Both the position numbers and the translations under genes were made by a program. Of a stretch of 64,000 bases of DNA, positions 18,914 to 27,783 are shown in pieces. This stretch comes from Rhodanobacter sp. Root480 (GTDB lineage Bacteria > Pseudomonadota > Gammaproteobacteria > Xanthomonadales > Rhodanobacteraceae): NCBI RefSeq assembly GCF_001426645.1, contig NZ_LMEX01000002.1, positions 142,321 through 206,320 on the forward strand, read 5' to 3'. The stretch's first letter is position 1; each line of letters starts with the position of its first letter. The notes below the pieces were generated by a model. The model did not search any database, had not been told where the DNA came from, and saw nothing but the letters and a program-made list of their open reading frames with translations.

Positions 18914-19756
18914 CTATGCCAGCGCCTCCGCGTGATGGCGCAGGTGATCGTCGATGAAGCTGCTGATGAACCAATAGCTGTGGTCGTAGCCGGCGTGCCG
19001 GCGCAGCAGCAGCGGCTGACCGGCTTCGGCGCAGGCCTGGTCGAACAGCTCGGGTTTCAGCTGGGCTTCCAGGAACGTATCCGCTTCGCCCTGATCGATC
19101 AGGATCGTGCCGGGAAAGGTTTGCCGCCGCACCAGTTCGCAGGCGTCGTAACCGGCCCAGGCTTCCGGGTTTTCGCCCAGGTAACGCGGCAACGCCTTGC
19201 GCCCCCACGGCACCTGGCTGGGCGCCACGATCGGTGCGAAGGCGGAAACCGAGCGGTAACGCGCGGGATGTTTCAGCGCGATGGTCAGCGCGCCGTGACC
19301 GCCCATAGAATGGCCGCAGATGCCGCTTCGCGTGGTATCGGCGGGGAAGTTGGCGGCGATCAACGCGGGCAGTTCATCGACCACGTAGCTGTGCATGCGG
19401 AAGCGCGCTGACCACGGCGCCTCCGTGGCATCGACATAGAAACCTGCGCCTTCGCCGAATTCCCAGTCGCCGGTGGCGCCGTCGAAACCGGTGTCGCGCG
19501 GGCTGGTGTCGGGCATCACCAGGATCAGCCCCAGCTCCGCGGCCAGCCGCTGCGCGCCGGCCTTGATGGCGGCGGTTTCCTCGGTGCAGGTGAGCCCGGC
19601 CAGGAAATACAGCACCGGGCAAGGCCGATATTCGGCCTGCGGCGGCTGGTACAGCGCGAAACGCATCGGTCCGGCGCAAGCCGTCGAGGCGTGGCGATAA
19701 AACCCCTGCACACCGCCGTGACAGCGGTGGCGGGACATTGTTTCAAGCGTGCTCAT
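18914..19756 (-). CDS. fghA: S-formylglutathione hydrolase
   Basis: 280 residues of the esterase D family. The nucleophile elbow is CGHSMGGHGA (Ser150), the acid lies in IDQGEADTFLE and the histidine in AGYDHSYWFISSF. The N-terminal YLAGLTCTEE-like motif (FLAGLTCTEETA) and NPTTPRGD-like DTSPRDTGFDGA segments are characteristic. It hydrolyses S-formylglutathione to formate and glutathione, the second step of formaldehyde detoxification. The partner glutathione-dependent alcohol dehydrogenase is not adjacent. The ATG of MSTLETMSRH was chosen; MSRH, six codons later, is an alternative. Confidence 0.94.
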   Translation of the reverse strand: MSTLETMSRHRCHGGVQGFYRHASTACAGPMRFALYQPPQAEYRPCPVLYFLAGLTCTEETAAIKAGAQRLAAELGLILVMPDTSPRDTGFDGATGDWEFGEGAGFYVDATEAPWSARFRMHSYVVDELPALIAANFPADTTRSGICGHSMGGHGALTIALKHPARYRSVSAFAPIVAPSQVPWGRKALPRYLGENPEAWAGYDACELVRRQTFPGTILIDQGEADTFLEAQLKPELFDQACAEAGQPLLLRRHAGYDHSYWFISSFIDDHLRHHAEALA

Positions 19757-19911
19757 CGTGATTCCTGTGGGTCCCGATGTGCCGAGCATATCCGCGCGTG
19801 GCTGAAGCACCCGTTCAGCCCGCGCCCGTAACGCGGCGCCAGCAGGCCTGATAGAATGGCCGGCTTGCGCGCCGCCTCTCCGACGCTGCTTTCTGTTTTG
19901 AGGTACCCCCC

Positions 19912-21780
19912 ATGTCATCCCCCGTTTCCGACAACGCCCCGGTTCCGTCCGGCTTCGGCGCACTTGCGCTGCATCCCGATGTTCTGCGCGTGCTGGCCGA
20001 TGTCGGCTATGAATCGCCCTCGCCGATCCAGGCCGCCACCATCCCGCCGCTGCTGGAAGGCCGCGACGTGCTGGGCCAGGCGCAGACCGGCACCGGCAAG
20101 ACCGCCGCGTTCGCGCTGCCGATCCTGTCGCGAATCACCCCGCGCGCCGGCAAGCCACAGGCGCTGGTGCTGGCGCCCACGCGCGAGCTGGCCATCCAGG
20201 TGGCTGAAGCGTTCCAGCGCTACGCCGCGCACATCCCCGGTTTCCAGGTGCTGCCGATCTACGGCGGCCAGAGCTACGGCCCGCAATTGCACGCGCTCAA
20301 GCGCGGCGTGCACGTGGTGGTGGGTACGCCCGGGCGCGTGATCGATCACCTGGACAAGGGCACGCTCGATCTCTCCGAGCTGCGTTTCCTGGTGCTCGAC
20401 GAAGCCGACGAAATGCTGCGCATGGGCTTCATCGACGACGTCGAGAAAGTGCTGCAGGCCACGCCGCCCGAGCGCCAGGTGGCGCTGTTCTCGGCCACCA
20501 TGCCCACGGTGATCCGCAAGATCGCCCAGCGTCACCTGAAGGACCCGGTCGAGGTCATCATCAAGTCCTCCACCACCACCGCGGCCAACATCCACCAGCG
20601 CTACTGGTTCGTCAGCGGCATGCACAAGCTCGATGCGATGACACGCATCCTGGAAGCCGAGCCGTTCGACGCGATGATCATCTTCGCGCGCACCAAGCAG
20701 GCCACCGAGGAGCTGGCCGGCAAGCTGCAGGCACGCGGCCTGGCCGCTGCCGCGATCAACGGCGACATCGCCCAGGCGCAGCGCGAGCGGGTGATCCAGC
20801 AGCTGAAGGACGGCAAGCTCGACATCCTGGTGGCCACTGATGTGGCCGCCCGCGGCCTCGACGTGGAGCGCATCAGCCACGTGCTGAACTACGACATCCC
20901 GTACGACACCGAGAGCTATGTGCACCGCATCGGCCGTACCGGTCGCGCCGGGCGCAACGGCGAGGCGATCCTGTTCGTCAGCCCGCGCGAGCGCGGCATG
21001 CTGCACGCGATCGAGCGCGCCACGCGCCAGCCGATCGAGCAGATGCAGTTGCCGTCGGTGGAAGTGGTCAACGACGTGCGCATCGGCAAATTCAAGCAGC
21101 GCATCAGCGATACCCTGGCCGTGGGCGAACTGGGTGATTTCCAGAAACTGATCGAGCAGTACGAGCAGGAGTACAACGTACCCGCGATCGAGATCGCCGC
21201 CGCGCTGGCGCGCATCGCGCAAGGCGACCAGCCGCTGCTGCTGGCGCCGCCGCCGAAGCGCGAGAAGTACGAGCCGGCCACGCGCGAGCGCAGCGATCGC
21301 ACCTCGCGTGAACGCAGCGACACCCGCGCACCGCGCGAGCACAAGCCGCACCTTCACGAGCGCGCCGCACACGATCGCACCGGACAGGAGCAGGCACCGC
21401 GCGAATTCGGCCAGCGCCCCGTGCGCGCCCACGCCACCGAGCAGGGCAAGCGCACCTACCGCATCGAGGTGGGCCACGAACACGGCGTGAAACCCGGCAA
21501 CATCATCGGTGCGATCGCCAACGAGGCCGGCCTGGACAGCCAGTACATCGGCCGCCTCAGCATCCGCGACCACTACAGCCTGATCGACCTGCCCGACGGC
21601 ATGCCGCCGGAAGTGTTCGATCACCTGAAGAAGGTGTGGGTGGTGCAGCAGCAACTGCGCATCCACGAATGGGACGGCAACGACACCGCATCCAGCAACG
21701 CGCCGCCCACGCGCAAGCCTGGCGGCTACAAGAAACCCGGTGGCTTCAAGCCCGGCGGCAAGCCGCCGCATCGGCGGTAA
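19912..21780 (+). CDS. deaD: DEAD-box RNA helicase DeaD/CsdA type with DbpA-like RNA-binding domain
   Basis: 622 residues. Core motifs: [68 protein letters not shown] charged Arg/Glu/Asp/His-rich linker (about 450-510, TRERSDRTSRERSD) leads to a DbpA-type RNA-recognition fold (about 510-590, RTYRIEVGHEHGVKPGNIIGA through RISIRD-like RLSIRDHYSLIDLPDG) and a Gly/Lys/Pro tail. This layout matches cold-shock DeaD/CsdA, which remodels RNA during ribosome assembly and mRNA decay. A long leader with GAGG stands before the ATG. Confidence 0.94.
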   Translation: MSSPVSDNAPVPSGFGALALHPDVLRVLADVGYESPSPIQAATIPPLLEGRDVLGQAQTGTGKTAAFALPILSRITPRAGKPQALVLAPTRELAIQVAEAFQRYAAHIPGFQVLPIYGGQSYGPQLHALKRGVHVVVGTPGRVIDHLDKGTLDLSELRFLVLDEADEMLRMGFIDDVEKVLQATPPERQVALFSATMPTVIRKIAQRHLKDPVEVIIKSSTTTAANIHQRYWFVSGMHKLDAMTRILEAEPFDAMIIFARTKQATEELAGKLQARGLAAAAINGDIAQAQRERVIQQLKDGKLDILVATDVAARGLDVERISHVLNYDIPYDTESYVHRIGRTGRAGRNGEAILFVSPRERGMLHAIERATRQPIEQMQLPSVEVVNDVRIGKFKQRISDTLAVGELGDFQKLIEQYEQEYNVPAIEIAAALARIAQGDQPLLLAPPPKREKYEPATRERSDRTSRERSDTRAPREHKPHLHERAAHDRTGQEQAPREFGQRPVRAHATEQGKRTYRIEVGHEHGVKPGNIIGAIANEAGLDSQYIGRLSIRDHYSLIDLPDGMPPEVFDHLKKVWVVQQQLRIHEWDGNDTASSNAPPTRKPGGYKKPGGFKPGGKPPHRR

Positions 21781-21792
21781 GCCGCCCACTTT

Positions 21793-21868
21793 GTGGGAGC
21801 GGCTTCAGCCGCGATGCTTTTGCCTTGGAGCTTCAGGGCAAGAGCGTCGCGACTGAAGTCGCTCCCAC
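21793..21868. repeat. REP pair
   Basis: Left arm 21793-21821 and right arm 21841-21868 are inverted copies of the GTGGGAGCGRCTTCAGYCGCGA family with a GCTTTT extension. It lies between convergent deaD and the YkgJ-type gene. Confidence 0.88.
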
Positions 21869-21882
21869 AGGTCCATCGGGCT

Positions 21883-22269
21883 TCAGGCGCTTTGCGGCAA
21901 CGGCGGCGTGTCCGCCGTAGACGGGTCCAGCCAGTCCTGCGGCGTCAGCACCGCCAACCCGTGCGCAAGTCTTGCCTTGTCGCATTGCGGGCTGACCGCA
22001 CCGAATTCCCACGACGGCGCCACCTCGCGACACACCGATGGTCGTTGCGGGTAGATGCTGCAATGCGCCGCCTCGCCCACCGTGCCCTGCAATGCGGTGC
22101 AGCGCGGCGCCGCGGTATAGGTGCCGCGCATGGCCAGCCGGTGCGGATCGAGTTTTTCGGTGAGTTCGGCCGGTACCACGCCACCGAGGAACGGCTCGGC
22201 TTCCGACCAGTGAAACGCCACGCGGAAATACGCGCAGCAGGCGCCACAGCGCAGGCAGGGATGATCCAT
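21883..22269 (-). CDS. YkgJ family cysteine-cluster protein
   Basis: 128 residues. It opens with a tight cysteine cluster, Cys5, Cys8, Cys11 and Cys12 (HPCLRCGACC), and continues with further cysteines in HCSIYPQRPSVCREV and SPQCDKARLAHGL, the Fe-S or zinc-cluster pattern of the YkgJ/UPF0153 family. Function in the family is not established. It follows the arsenic operon on the same strand after about 90 bases and may be read from it, but its connection to arsenic is only positional. Confidence 0.85.
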   Translation of the reverse strand: MDHPCLRCGACCAYFRVAFHWSEAEPFLGGVVPAELTEKLDPHRLAMRGTYTAAPRCTALQGTVGEAAHCSIYPQRPSVCREVAPSWEFGAVSPQCDKARLAHGLAVLTPQDWLDPSTADTPPLPQSA

Positions 22270-22357
22270 CGAACGAACCAGGGCGCACCCCGAGGCGCGC
22301 AGCGGCGCATTCTAGAACGTGCCGCGTTCGCGTGACAGGGTATCCATGCAAGCCGGG

Positions 22358-23452
22358 TCAGGTGCGATTGCGGTCGCTTCCTGCCGCCGCAAACGACCCC
22401 GCACCGGCGAACCAGCCTTCCGTCCGGTTCACGATGCGCACCACCGACAGCATCACCGGCACTTCGACCAGCACCCCCACCACCGTCGCCAGCGCGGCGC
22501 CGGAGCGCAGGCCGAACACGCTGATGGCGGCGGCGACGGCCAGCTCGAAGAAATTGCTGGCCCCGATGAGCGCAGCCGGCCCGGCGACGCAGTGTGGCAC
22601 CTTCAGCCAGCGGCTGAGGCCGTAGGCGATACCGGCGTTGAGATAGACCTGGATGATGATCGGCACCGCGAGCATGGCGATGATCAGCGGTTGCGCCAGG
22701 ATCGCCTCGCCCTGGAAGCCGAACAGCAACACCAGCGTGGCGAGCAAGGCGATGGTCGACAGCGGATCCATGCGTTTCAGCGTCGCTTCCAGGGCCGCGT
22801 GCCCGCCGCGGCGCAACAGGCTGGCGCGCCACGACTGCGCCACCACCACCGGCACCACGATGTACAGCAACACCGACAGCAGCAGCGTGCCCCACGGCAC
22901 ATGGATCGAGGCCACACCCAGCAGCAGCGCCACGATCGGCGCAAACGCGACCACCATGATGGTGTCGTTGAGCGCCACCTGCGCCAGCGTGAAATTCGGC
23001 TCGCCGCCACACAACCGCGACCACACGAAAACCATCGCCGTGCATGGCGCCGCCGCCAGCAGGATCAACCCGGCGATGTACGAATCATGCTGATCGAGCG
23101 GCAGCCAACCGGCAAACACATGCCGCACGAACAGCCAGCCCAGCAAGGCCATCGAAAACGGCTTGATCGCCCAGTTCACCAGCAAGGTGACGCCGATGCC
23201 GCGCACCTGATGGCGCACGCCCGCCAGTTGCGCAAAATCGACCTTGAGCAGCATCGGCACGATCATCAACCACACCAGCCCGGCCACCGGCAGGTTGATG
23301 TGCTGAATTTCCGCACGCGCCAGGGCCGCGAACACCCCGGGCAACCCGTGCCCAAGCGCAATGCCGACCACGATGCACAACCCGACCCATAGGCTGAGGT
23401 AACGGGCGAAGCGGCCGATCGGCGCAGGCGCGGCGAGCACCGCGTCGCTCAT
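22358..23452 (-). CDS. acr3: ACR3-family arsenite efflux permease
   Basis: 364 residues with about ten membrane helices. The conserved cysteine lies in LAAAPCTAMVFVWSRL, the essential residue of Acr3, and the family pattern NWAIKPFSMALLGWLF is present. The protein exports As(III), and perhaps Sb(III), using the proton motive force, after ArsC has reduced arsenate. The start overlaps the arsC stop by four bases. Symbols arsB and acr3 are both used for this family; it is the Acr3 type, unrelated to E. coli ArsB. Confidence 0.95.
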   Translation of the reverse strand: MSDAVLAAPAPIGRFARYLSLWVGLCIVVGIALGHGLPGVFAALARAEIQHINLPVAGLVWLMIVPMLLKVDFAQLAGVRHQVRGIGVTLLVNWAIKPFSMALLGWLFVRHVFAGWLPLDQHDSYIAGLILLAAAPCTAMVFVWSRLCGGEPNFTLAQVALNDTIMVVAFAPIVALLLGVASIHVPWGTLLLSVLLYIVVPVVVAQSWRASLLRRGGHAALEATLKRMDPLSTIALLATLVLLFGFQGEAILAQPLIIAMLAVPIIIQVYLNAGIAYGLSRWLKVPHCVAGPAALIGASNFFELAVAAAISVFGLRSGAALATVVGVLVEVPVMLSVVRIVNRTEGWFAGAGSFAAAGSDRNRT

Positions 23453-23952
23453 GCGGATTCCACCCTGCCGATGTCACGCAACGCCTGCTGCAACGCCGCG
23501 CGATCGAGCGTCTCCAGCGGCAATGCCAGCAACTGCTCGATACGCTGGCGCAGCATCGCCCAGGCCGACTGGAATGCGCTCCGGCGCTGTGCGTCGGAGC
23601 CTTGCACGCCTGCCGGATCGGGCACGCCCCAATGTGCGCTTACCGGCTGGCCGGGCCAGATCGGGCACACCTCGCCGGCCGCGTTGTCGCAAACGGTGAT
23701 CACGATATCGATCGCCGGCGCATGCGGCCCGGCAAACTCGTCCCAGGATTTGCTGCGCAATGGCGCGGCGTAGTCGAACGCGCGCGCCAGCTCCGCCGCG
23801 ATCGGCTGCACCGCGCCGCTGGGAAAACTGCCGGCGCTGAATGCCTGGAAGCGGCCCTCGCCCAGCACATTGAGCAAGGCCTCGGCCATCACGCTGCGGG
23901 CGGAATTGCCGGTGCAGAGGAACAGCACCTTGATCGGTGGACGCACGACCAT
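23449..23952 (-). CDS. arsC: thioredoxin-coupled arsenate reductase (LMW phosphatase type)
   Basis: 167 residues. The P-loop is FLCTGNSARSVMAEAL with nucleophile Cys13; two further cysteines, in IVITVCDNAAGEVCPIWPG, fit the relay pair of thioredoxin-linked ArsC. It reduces arsenate to arsenite for Acr3. One base separates it from arsI and it overlaps acr3, so the four genes form a tight operon. The start at MVVRPPIKV is the first in-frame ATG after the arsI stop. Confidence 0.93.
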   Translation of the reverse strand: MVVRPPIKVLFLCTGNSARSVMAEALLNVLGEGRFQAFSAGSFPSGAVQPIAAELARAFDYAAPLRSKSWDEFAGPHAPAIDIVITVCDNAAGEVCPIWPGQPVSAHWGVPDPAGVQGSDAQRRSAFQSAWAMLRQRIEQLLALPLETLDRAALQQALRDIGRVESA

Positions 23953-23953
23953 C

Positions 23954-24418
23954 TCAGCAGCAACCCGTATTCGGGCCGCACCCGGATGCGGTGCGTTTCG
24001 TGGTCGCCGGCCCACAACACGCGACGCCCGCTTCGTTCGGCGCGCCGGTGTAAGTGGTGGCCTCACCGTGTGTGTGGAAGCTTTCCCAGCGCACGCCCTG
24101 CGGATCCTCGGCCCAGAACTTGTCGGAGTGGGCGTAGCAGCAGGTGGTGCCCTGTTCCGCCAGCGCCACCGCGTCGGCTGCCTGCAGGCGTGCGCCGATG
24201 GCAGCCAGGTCGGCGGGATCGCCCGCTTGCAAACCCAGGTGATCGACGCCGGGCTGGCGGCAGCGTTGCGAGATCGCGAAGTTGACGTGCGGATCGTCCA
24301 GCATCCATTTGGCGTAATCGGGCCGGGTCACATCCGGGGCCGCGCCGAACAGCGTGGTGTAGAAGCGGATGCTGTCGTCCAGCCGCGCGACGTTGAGATG
24401 CACATGGAAGCGTTTCAT
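23954..24418 (-). CDS. arsI: ArsI/CadI-type dioxygenase, candidate C-As lyase
   Basis: 154 residues of the vicinal-oxygen-chelate fold. The vicinal cysteines Cys93-Cys94 in EQGTTCCYAHSDKFW correspond to the trivalent organoarsenical site of ArsI. Metal ligands can be placed at His5 (FHVHLN), His60 (GVDHLGLQ) and Glu112 (VRWESF). ArsI cleaves the carbon-arsenic bond of methylarsenite and aromatic arsenicals. The start overlaps the arsR stop (ATGA). The tail is unusually cysteine-rich (GVACCGPATTKRT, SGCGPNTGCC), which could hold extra metalloid. Some family members are only cadmium-induced proteins, so the activity is inferred. Confidence 0.85.
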   Translation of the reverse strand: MKRFHVHLNVARLDDSIRFYTTLFGAAPDVTRPDYAKWMLDDPHVNFAISQRCRQPGVDHLGLQAGDPADLAAIGARLQAADAVALAEQGTTCCYAHSDKFWAEDPQGVRWESFHTHGEATTYTGAPNEAGVACCGPATTKRTASGCGPNTGCC

Positions 24419-24756
24419 GGTTTTTTCCGTGGAGGTTTGCATGCCACCGTCGTGCAGCCATCAGCTGCCGCCGAGCCCGCGCAGCAGTTTTCGGTGAGGA
24501 AGCCCAGCAAGCCGTTCATCTGCGTGTAGCGCGCGCGGCACTGGATGACGCGACCACGGCGCTCGTCGCTGACCATGCCGGCACGACGCAGTACGTGCAG
24601 ATGACTGGTCAGGGTCGCGCCGGCCAGGCCGGTTGCGGCGGCCAGCTCGCCCACCGAAAGGCCTTCATCGCCCGCCTCCACCAGCAGGCGGAACAGGTTC
24701 AGGCGATGTTCCTGGGCGAGCGCCGCGAGACAGGCGAGGGCTTCTTTTGATTTCAT
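24415..24756 (-). CDS. arsR: ArsR-family arsenite-responsive repressor
   Basis: 113 residues. The winged helix-turn-helix reads SVGELAAATGLAGATLTSHLHVLRRAGMV; it lacks the ELCVCDL metal motif of E. coli ArsR. Instead Cys91, Cys92 and Cys101 (TENCCAGSAAADGC) lie at the C terminus, the arrangement of the Acidithiobacillus ferrooxidans type, where three C-terminal cysteines bind As(III). It heads arsR-arsI-arsC-acr3 and should be autoregulated through the palindrome just upstream. The ATG next to the operator was chosen over a longer frame that would run through the operator. Confidence 0.93.
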   Translation of the reverse strand: MKSKEALACLAALAQEHRLNLFRLLVEAGDEGLSVGELAAATGLAGATLTSHLHVLRRAGMVSDERRGRVIQCRARYTQMNGLLGFLTENCCAGSAAADGCTTVACKPPRKKP

Positions 24757-24757
24757 A

Positions 24758-24775
24758 TTTCTAATATTATAGAAA
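24758..24775 (-). promoter_or_regulatory. ArsR operator candidate
   Basis: TTTCTA (24758-24763) and TAGAAA (24770-24775) form a perfect inverted repeat in an AT-rich pocket that stands out from the GC-rich surroundings. It ends two bases before the arsR start codon, so binding would block transcription initiation or elongation of the ars operon. Confidence 0.6.
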
Positions 24776-24873
24776 TAATAAAAAGCCGTCAAGCGCCCGC
24801 CGAAAAACCGAAAGGTCGGCATTCGCGATTTGCAGAAGCAGGAGCATCGTCCGCGGGAGGGCCCTAGCTACCT

Positions 24874-24943
24874 GGGGGCGACTTCAGTCGCGATGCTTTT
24901 GGAATGCGGAGGCGAAAGGCATCGCGGCTGAAGCCGCTCCTAC
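24874..24943. repeat. REP pair
   Basis: Left arm 24874-24900 and right arm 24915-24943 are inverted GGCGACTTCAGTCGCGATGC / GCATCGCGGCTGAAGCC family copies. It lies between arsR (5' side) and the 3' end of the metallopeptidase gene. Confidence 0.85.
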
Positions 24944-24960
24944 AGGGATGTCGCCGATGT

Positions 24961-25821
24961 TCAGAGCGCGCCGGCAAACGTGTCGCACTGGTCCATGTCG
25001 CCGCTGTCGAAGCCGGTCTTGAACCAGTGCACGCGCTGCGCCGAGGTGCCGTGGGTGAAGGTGTCCGGCCGCACGCGTCCCTGCGCCTGTTGCTGCAAGG
25101 TGTCGTCGCCGATATGGCTGGCGGCGTTCAGCGCCTCCTCGATGTCGCCCGGCTGCAGCCACTGCAGGCGTTGCTGGCTGTGATTGGCCCACACGCCCGC
25201 GTAGCAATCGGCCTGCAGTTCCTGTCGCACCGAAAGTCCGCTGGCGCCCTCCATCGGCGCACCGCGGCGGCGGGCGGCATCGGTGCGGGCGAACACGCCG
25301 GTGAGGTTCTGCACGTGGTGGCCCACCTCGTGCGCGATCACGTAGGCGCGGGCGAAATCGCCGGATGACTGCAGTTCATCCTGCAGTTGCTGGAAGAAGG
25401 CCAGGTCCAGATAAACCTTCTGGTCGCCGGGGCAATAGAACGGCCCCACCGCCGTGGTGGCACCGCCGCAGGCCGTGTTCACGCCGCCACTGAAGATGTG
25501 CAGCTTCGGCTCCACGTAGGTGGCGCCATGGGCCTGGAAGATCGCGCCCCAGGTCTGTTCCGTGGAATGCAGGATGGCGCTGACGAATGCCTTCTGCTCC
25601 GGATCGACCTGGGTCGGCACGCTGTTCTGGGAGCCCGAGTCCAGCGCGGCGCCACCCTGATCCAGCAGCGCCATCGGGTTCTTGAAGAAGATCCAGCCGA
25701 TCAGGGCCATCACCACCAGCCCGCCCAGGCCCATGCCGCGACCGCCGCCGAAACGCCTTCCGCCGCCGCCACCGCTGCCGACTTCGATGTTGCTGCTGCT
25801 GCCGCCTTTGCGCCAATCCAT
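24961..25821 (-). CDS. YpfJ-type neutral zinc metallopeptidase
   Basis: 286 residues. A Gly-rich N terminus (SGGGGGRRFGGGRGMG) is followed by one membrane helix (LGGLVVMALIGWIFF, about 32-46), then a periplasmic domain with the zinc motif VIAHEVGHHVQNL (HExxH variant HEVGHH) and a glutamate in RQELQADCYAGVW that can serve as third ligand. The conserved GPFYCPGDQKVYLDL and a cysteine near the C terminus (QCDTFAG) mark the YpfJ (PF04228) family. Substrates are not known. The start MDWRKGGSSS fits the family. Confidence 0.9.
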   Translation of the reverse strand: MDWRKGGSSSNIEVGSGGGGGRRFGGGRGMGLGGLVVMALIGWIFFKNPMALLDQGGAALDSGSQNSVPTQVDPEQKAFVSAILHSTEQTWGAIFQAHGATYVEPKLHIFSGGVNTACGGATTAVGPFYCPGDQKVYLDLAFFQQLQDELQSSGDFARAYVIAHEVGHHVQNLTGVFARTDAARRRGAPMEGASGLSVRQELQADCYAGVWANHSQQRLQWLQPGDIEEALNAASHIGDDTLQQQAQGRVRPDTFTHGTSAQRVHWFKTGFDSGDMDQCDTFAGAL

Positions 25822-25948
25822 GAGAAACCTCGTTGAGCGATGCATGCGTCGGAGTACGCACGGCGAAGATAGCGACTGACGGGTGATCGCGCCATGCACG
25901 CGCACCGGCGTGGCCGCTACAGTAGGGGCTACTTCCGAGGAGCCGCCC

Positions 25949-26341
25949 ATGACCCATCTGCCCGCGCTGGTGACCTTGCTCACCGTATTGCTGTTGTCCG
26001 GCACCATGTTCATTGTCGGCAAGATGCGTGGGCGCCACGGCATCAAGGCGCCCGCAACCAGCGGCCATCCGGCCTTCGACCGCGCCTACCGCGTGCAGAT
26101 GAACACGCTGGAAGGCGCGGTGATGTTTCTGCCCACGCTGTGGCTGGCGGCCACGTACGGCTTCAGTGGCTGGGCCGGCATCGCGGGCCTGGTCTGGGTG
26201 GTGGGCCGCGTGTGGTACGCGTGGAGCTACATGAAAGACCCGGCTTCGCGTGGGCCGGGCTTCGCCGTCGCCATGATGGCCTGGGTGGCCTTGCTGGTGA
26301 TGGCCGCGATCGGCGTATGCCGCGCGCTGATGCTGGGCTGA
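25949..26341 (+). CDS. MAPEG family membrane protein
   Basis: 130 residues with four predicted membrane helices (LVTLLTVLLLSGTMFIVG, VMFLPTLWLAATYGF, IAGLVWVVGRVWYAW, AMMAWVALLVMAAIGV). The motifs GHPAFDRAYRVQMNTLEG and the arginine in VGRVWYAWSYMKDP match glutathione-dependent MAPEG proteins, many of which carry glutathione S-transferase or peroxidase activity. The bacterial role is not established. A GAGGAG sequence lies about seven bases before the ATG. Confidence 0.88.
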   Translation: MTHLPALVTLLTVLLLSGTMFIVGKMRGRHGIKAPATSGHPAFDRAYRVQMNTLEGAVMFLPTLWLAATYGFSGWAGIAGLVWVVGRVWYAWSYMKDPASRGPGFAVAMMAWVALLVMAAIGVCRALMLG

Positions 26342-26384
26342 CAGCCGTGGCCGGATACGGGCACCACGCCAGGCACGCAGGCTG

Positions 26385-27227
26385 ATGGAAACGGCGCCGG
26401 ACGCCACCCCGCCCTTGCCGCCCTCACGCCCATGGCCGGTGCCCGTGCTACGGGCGCCCGGCCTGCTGACGGCGCTGGGTTTCATCGCGCTGTACTTCCT
26501 GCTGCAGGCCACGGTGGGCGCGCTGGTGGCGTTCGTGCTTGGCCTGTGGCTCGGCCTGCGTGCCGGTCTGCAGCATCTGGCCTACGACGCCAAGACCATC
26601 GGACACCAGGTGCGGACCCTGCTGGCGCAGCCGGATGCGCGCGCCGCGATGGTCATGCTGGTGTTGTGCGTGGCGGCCGGGTCGATGCTGTGGCTGGTGC
26701 ATCGCAAATGGCCACAGCTGTGGTCGCTGGCGTCACCGCCGGGTTTCGCCGTGGCACGGCCCGCACAACCGCTGTTCTACCTGCTGGCTGTCGTCATCGG
26801 CCTGGCCGCACCGGTGCTGGGCGGCTGGCTGACCCAGCTGCTGGCGCACGGCCACAAGGTGCCGCAGGACATCCAGCGGGTCGGCGCCGAAGCGGCGTTG
26901 TCGCTGCGGGTGGCGCTGATGGTCATCGTGGTGACGGTCGGCCCGTTGGTGGAAGAGTTGCTCTTTCGCGGCGTGCTGCTCTCGGCACTGATGCGGCGAC
27001 TGCGCGTGGGCTGGGCCGTGGCCGCGTGCTCGCTGTTGTTCGCCCTGGTGCACCTGCCCGACCTGGGTTTCCTGTGGTACGCGCTGCCCGGCCTGGCACT
27101 GCTGGCGGCAGCACTGGCGTGGCTGCGCTTGCGCTCTGGCTCCATCTGGCCGGCGGTGGTGGCGCATGGCGTCAACAACCTGCTGGCGGTGGCGGCGTGG
27201 TTTCTGGCGGTCAAGCCGGCGGGTTGA
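26385..27227 (+). CDS. CPBP family intramembrane metalloprotease
   Basis: 280 residues, about eight membrane helices. The Abi/CAAX motifs are intact: [14 protein letters not shown] (EExxxR, residues near 188-200), FALVHL (FxxxH) and HGVNNLL (HxxxN). This family includes Rce1-like CAAX proteases and bacteriocin self-immunity proteins. No precursor peptide lies nearby, so a specific role cannot be assigned. Its 3' end overlaps the convergent maf gene by 17 bases. Confidence 0.88.
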   Translation: METAPDATPPLPPSRPWPVPVLRAPGLLTALGFIALYFLLQATVGALVAFVLGLWLGLRAGLQHLAYDAKTIGHQVRTLLAQPDARAAMVMLVLCVAAGSMLWLVHRKWPQLWSLASPPGFAVARPAQPLFYLLAVVIGLAAPVLGGWLTQLLAHGHKVPQDIQRVGAEAALSLRVALMVIVVTVGPLVEELLFRGVLLSALMRRLRVGWAVAACSLLFALVHLPDLGFLWYALPGLALLAAALAWLRLRSGSIWPAVVAHGVNNLLAVAAWFLAVKPAG

Positions 27228-27780
27228 TGCCGAAGCCGCGCAGCAGGCGCGCGGTCTCGAACAGCGGCAGGCCCATCACGCCGGAATAGCTGCCTTCGAG
27301 GTGTTCGATCAACACCGCGCCACGGCCCTGGATCGCATACGCACCGGCCTTGCCGAACGGCTCGCCGGTGGCCACATAGACGGCTATATCGTTCTCGTCC
27401 AGCGCGGCGAAACGCACCTGCGATACGCAGACGGCGCACTCCTGCCGTCCGTCGCCCAGCGCCCAGACCGTGGAGATCACCGCATGCGTGCGCCCGCTCA
27501 GGCGACGCAGCATGGCCACCGCATCGGCCGCATCGCGCGGCTTGCCGAACACGTCGTCGCCCAGCACCACTTCGGTATCCGCACCCAGTACCACGCCACC
27601 CGGCTTCACCAGCAGCGCGCCCGCGGCGGCCTTGTCGCGCGCCACGCGGCTTACGTAAGCCGGCGGTGTTTCGCCGGCGGCGCGCTGCTCGGGCACATCG
27701 ACATCCAGCACATCGAACGCCACGCCAAGCTGCTGCAGCAACTGATGCCGGCGCGGTGATTTGGAGGCGAGATGGAGCAT
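27211..27780 (-). CDS. maf: Maf/YhdE nucleoside triphosphate pyrophosphatase
   Basis: 189 residues. It opens [14 protein letters not shown], the Maf signature SxSPRR, then [18 protein letters not shown] carries the acidic active site and [16 protein letters not shown] the conserved glycine-rich loop. YhdE-type members hydrolyse dTTP and UTP, including modified forms, and are linked to septum inhibition. In relatives it follows rsfS-rlmH; here a GNAT gene lies between. Confidence 0.93.
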   Translation of the reverse strand: MLHLASKSPRRHQLLQQLGVAFDVLDVDVPEQRAAGETPPAYVSRVARDKAAAGALLVKPGGVVLGADTEVVLGDDVFGKPRDAADAVAMLRRLSGRTHAVISTVWALGDGRQECAVCVSQVRFAALDENDIAVYVATGEPFGKAGAYAIQGRGAVLIEHLEGSYSGVMGLPLFETARLLRGFGINPPA

Positions 27781-27783
27781 GGG

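Noticed and set aside
19915..21789. A 624-residue antisense frame over deaD.
   Set aside because: The composition (His/Gln/Val/Gly-rich) is typical of reverse-strand reading in GC-rich DNA, and no motif is present.
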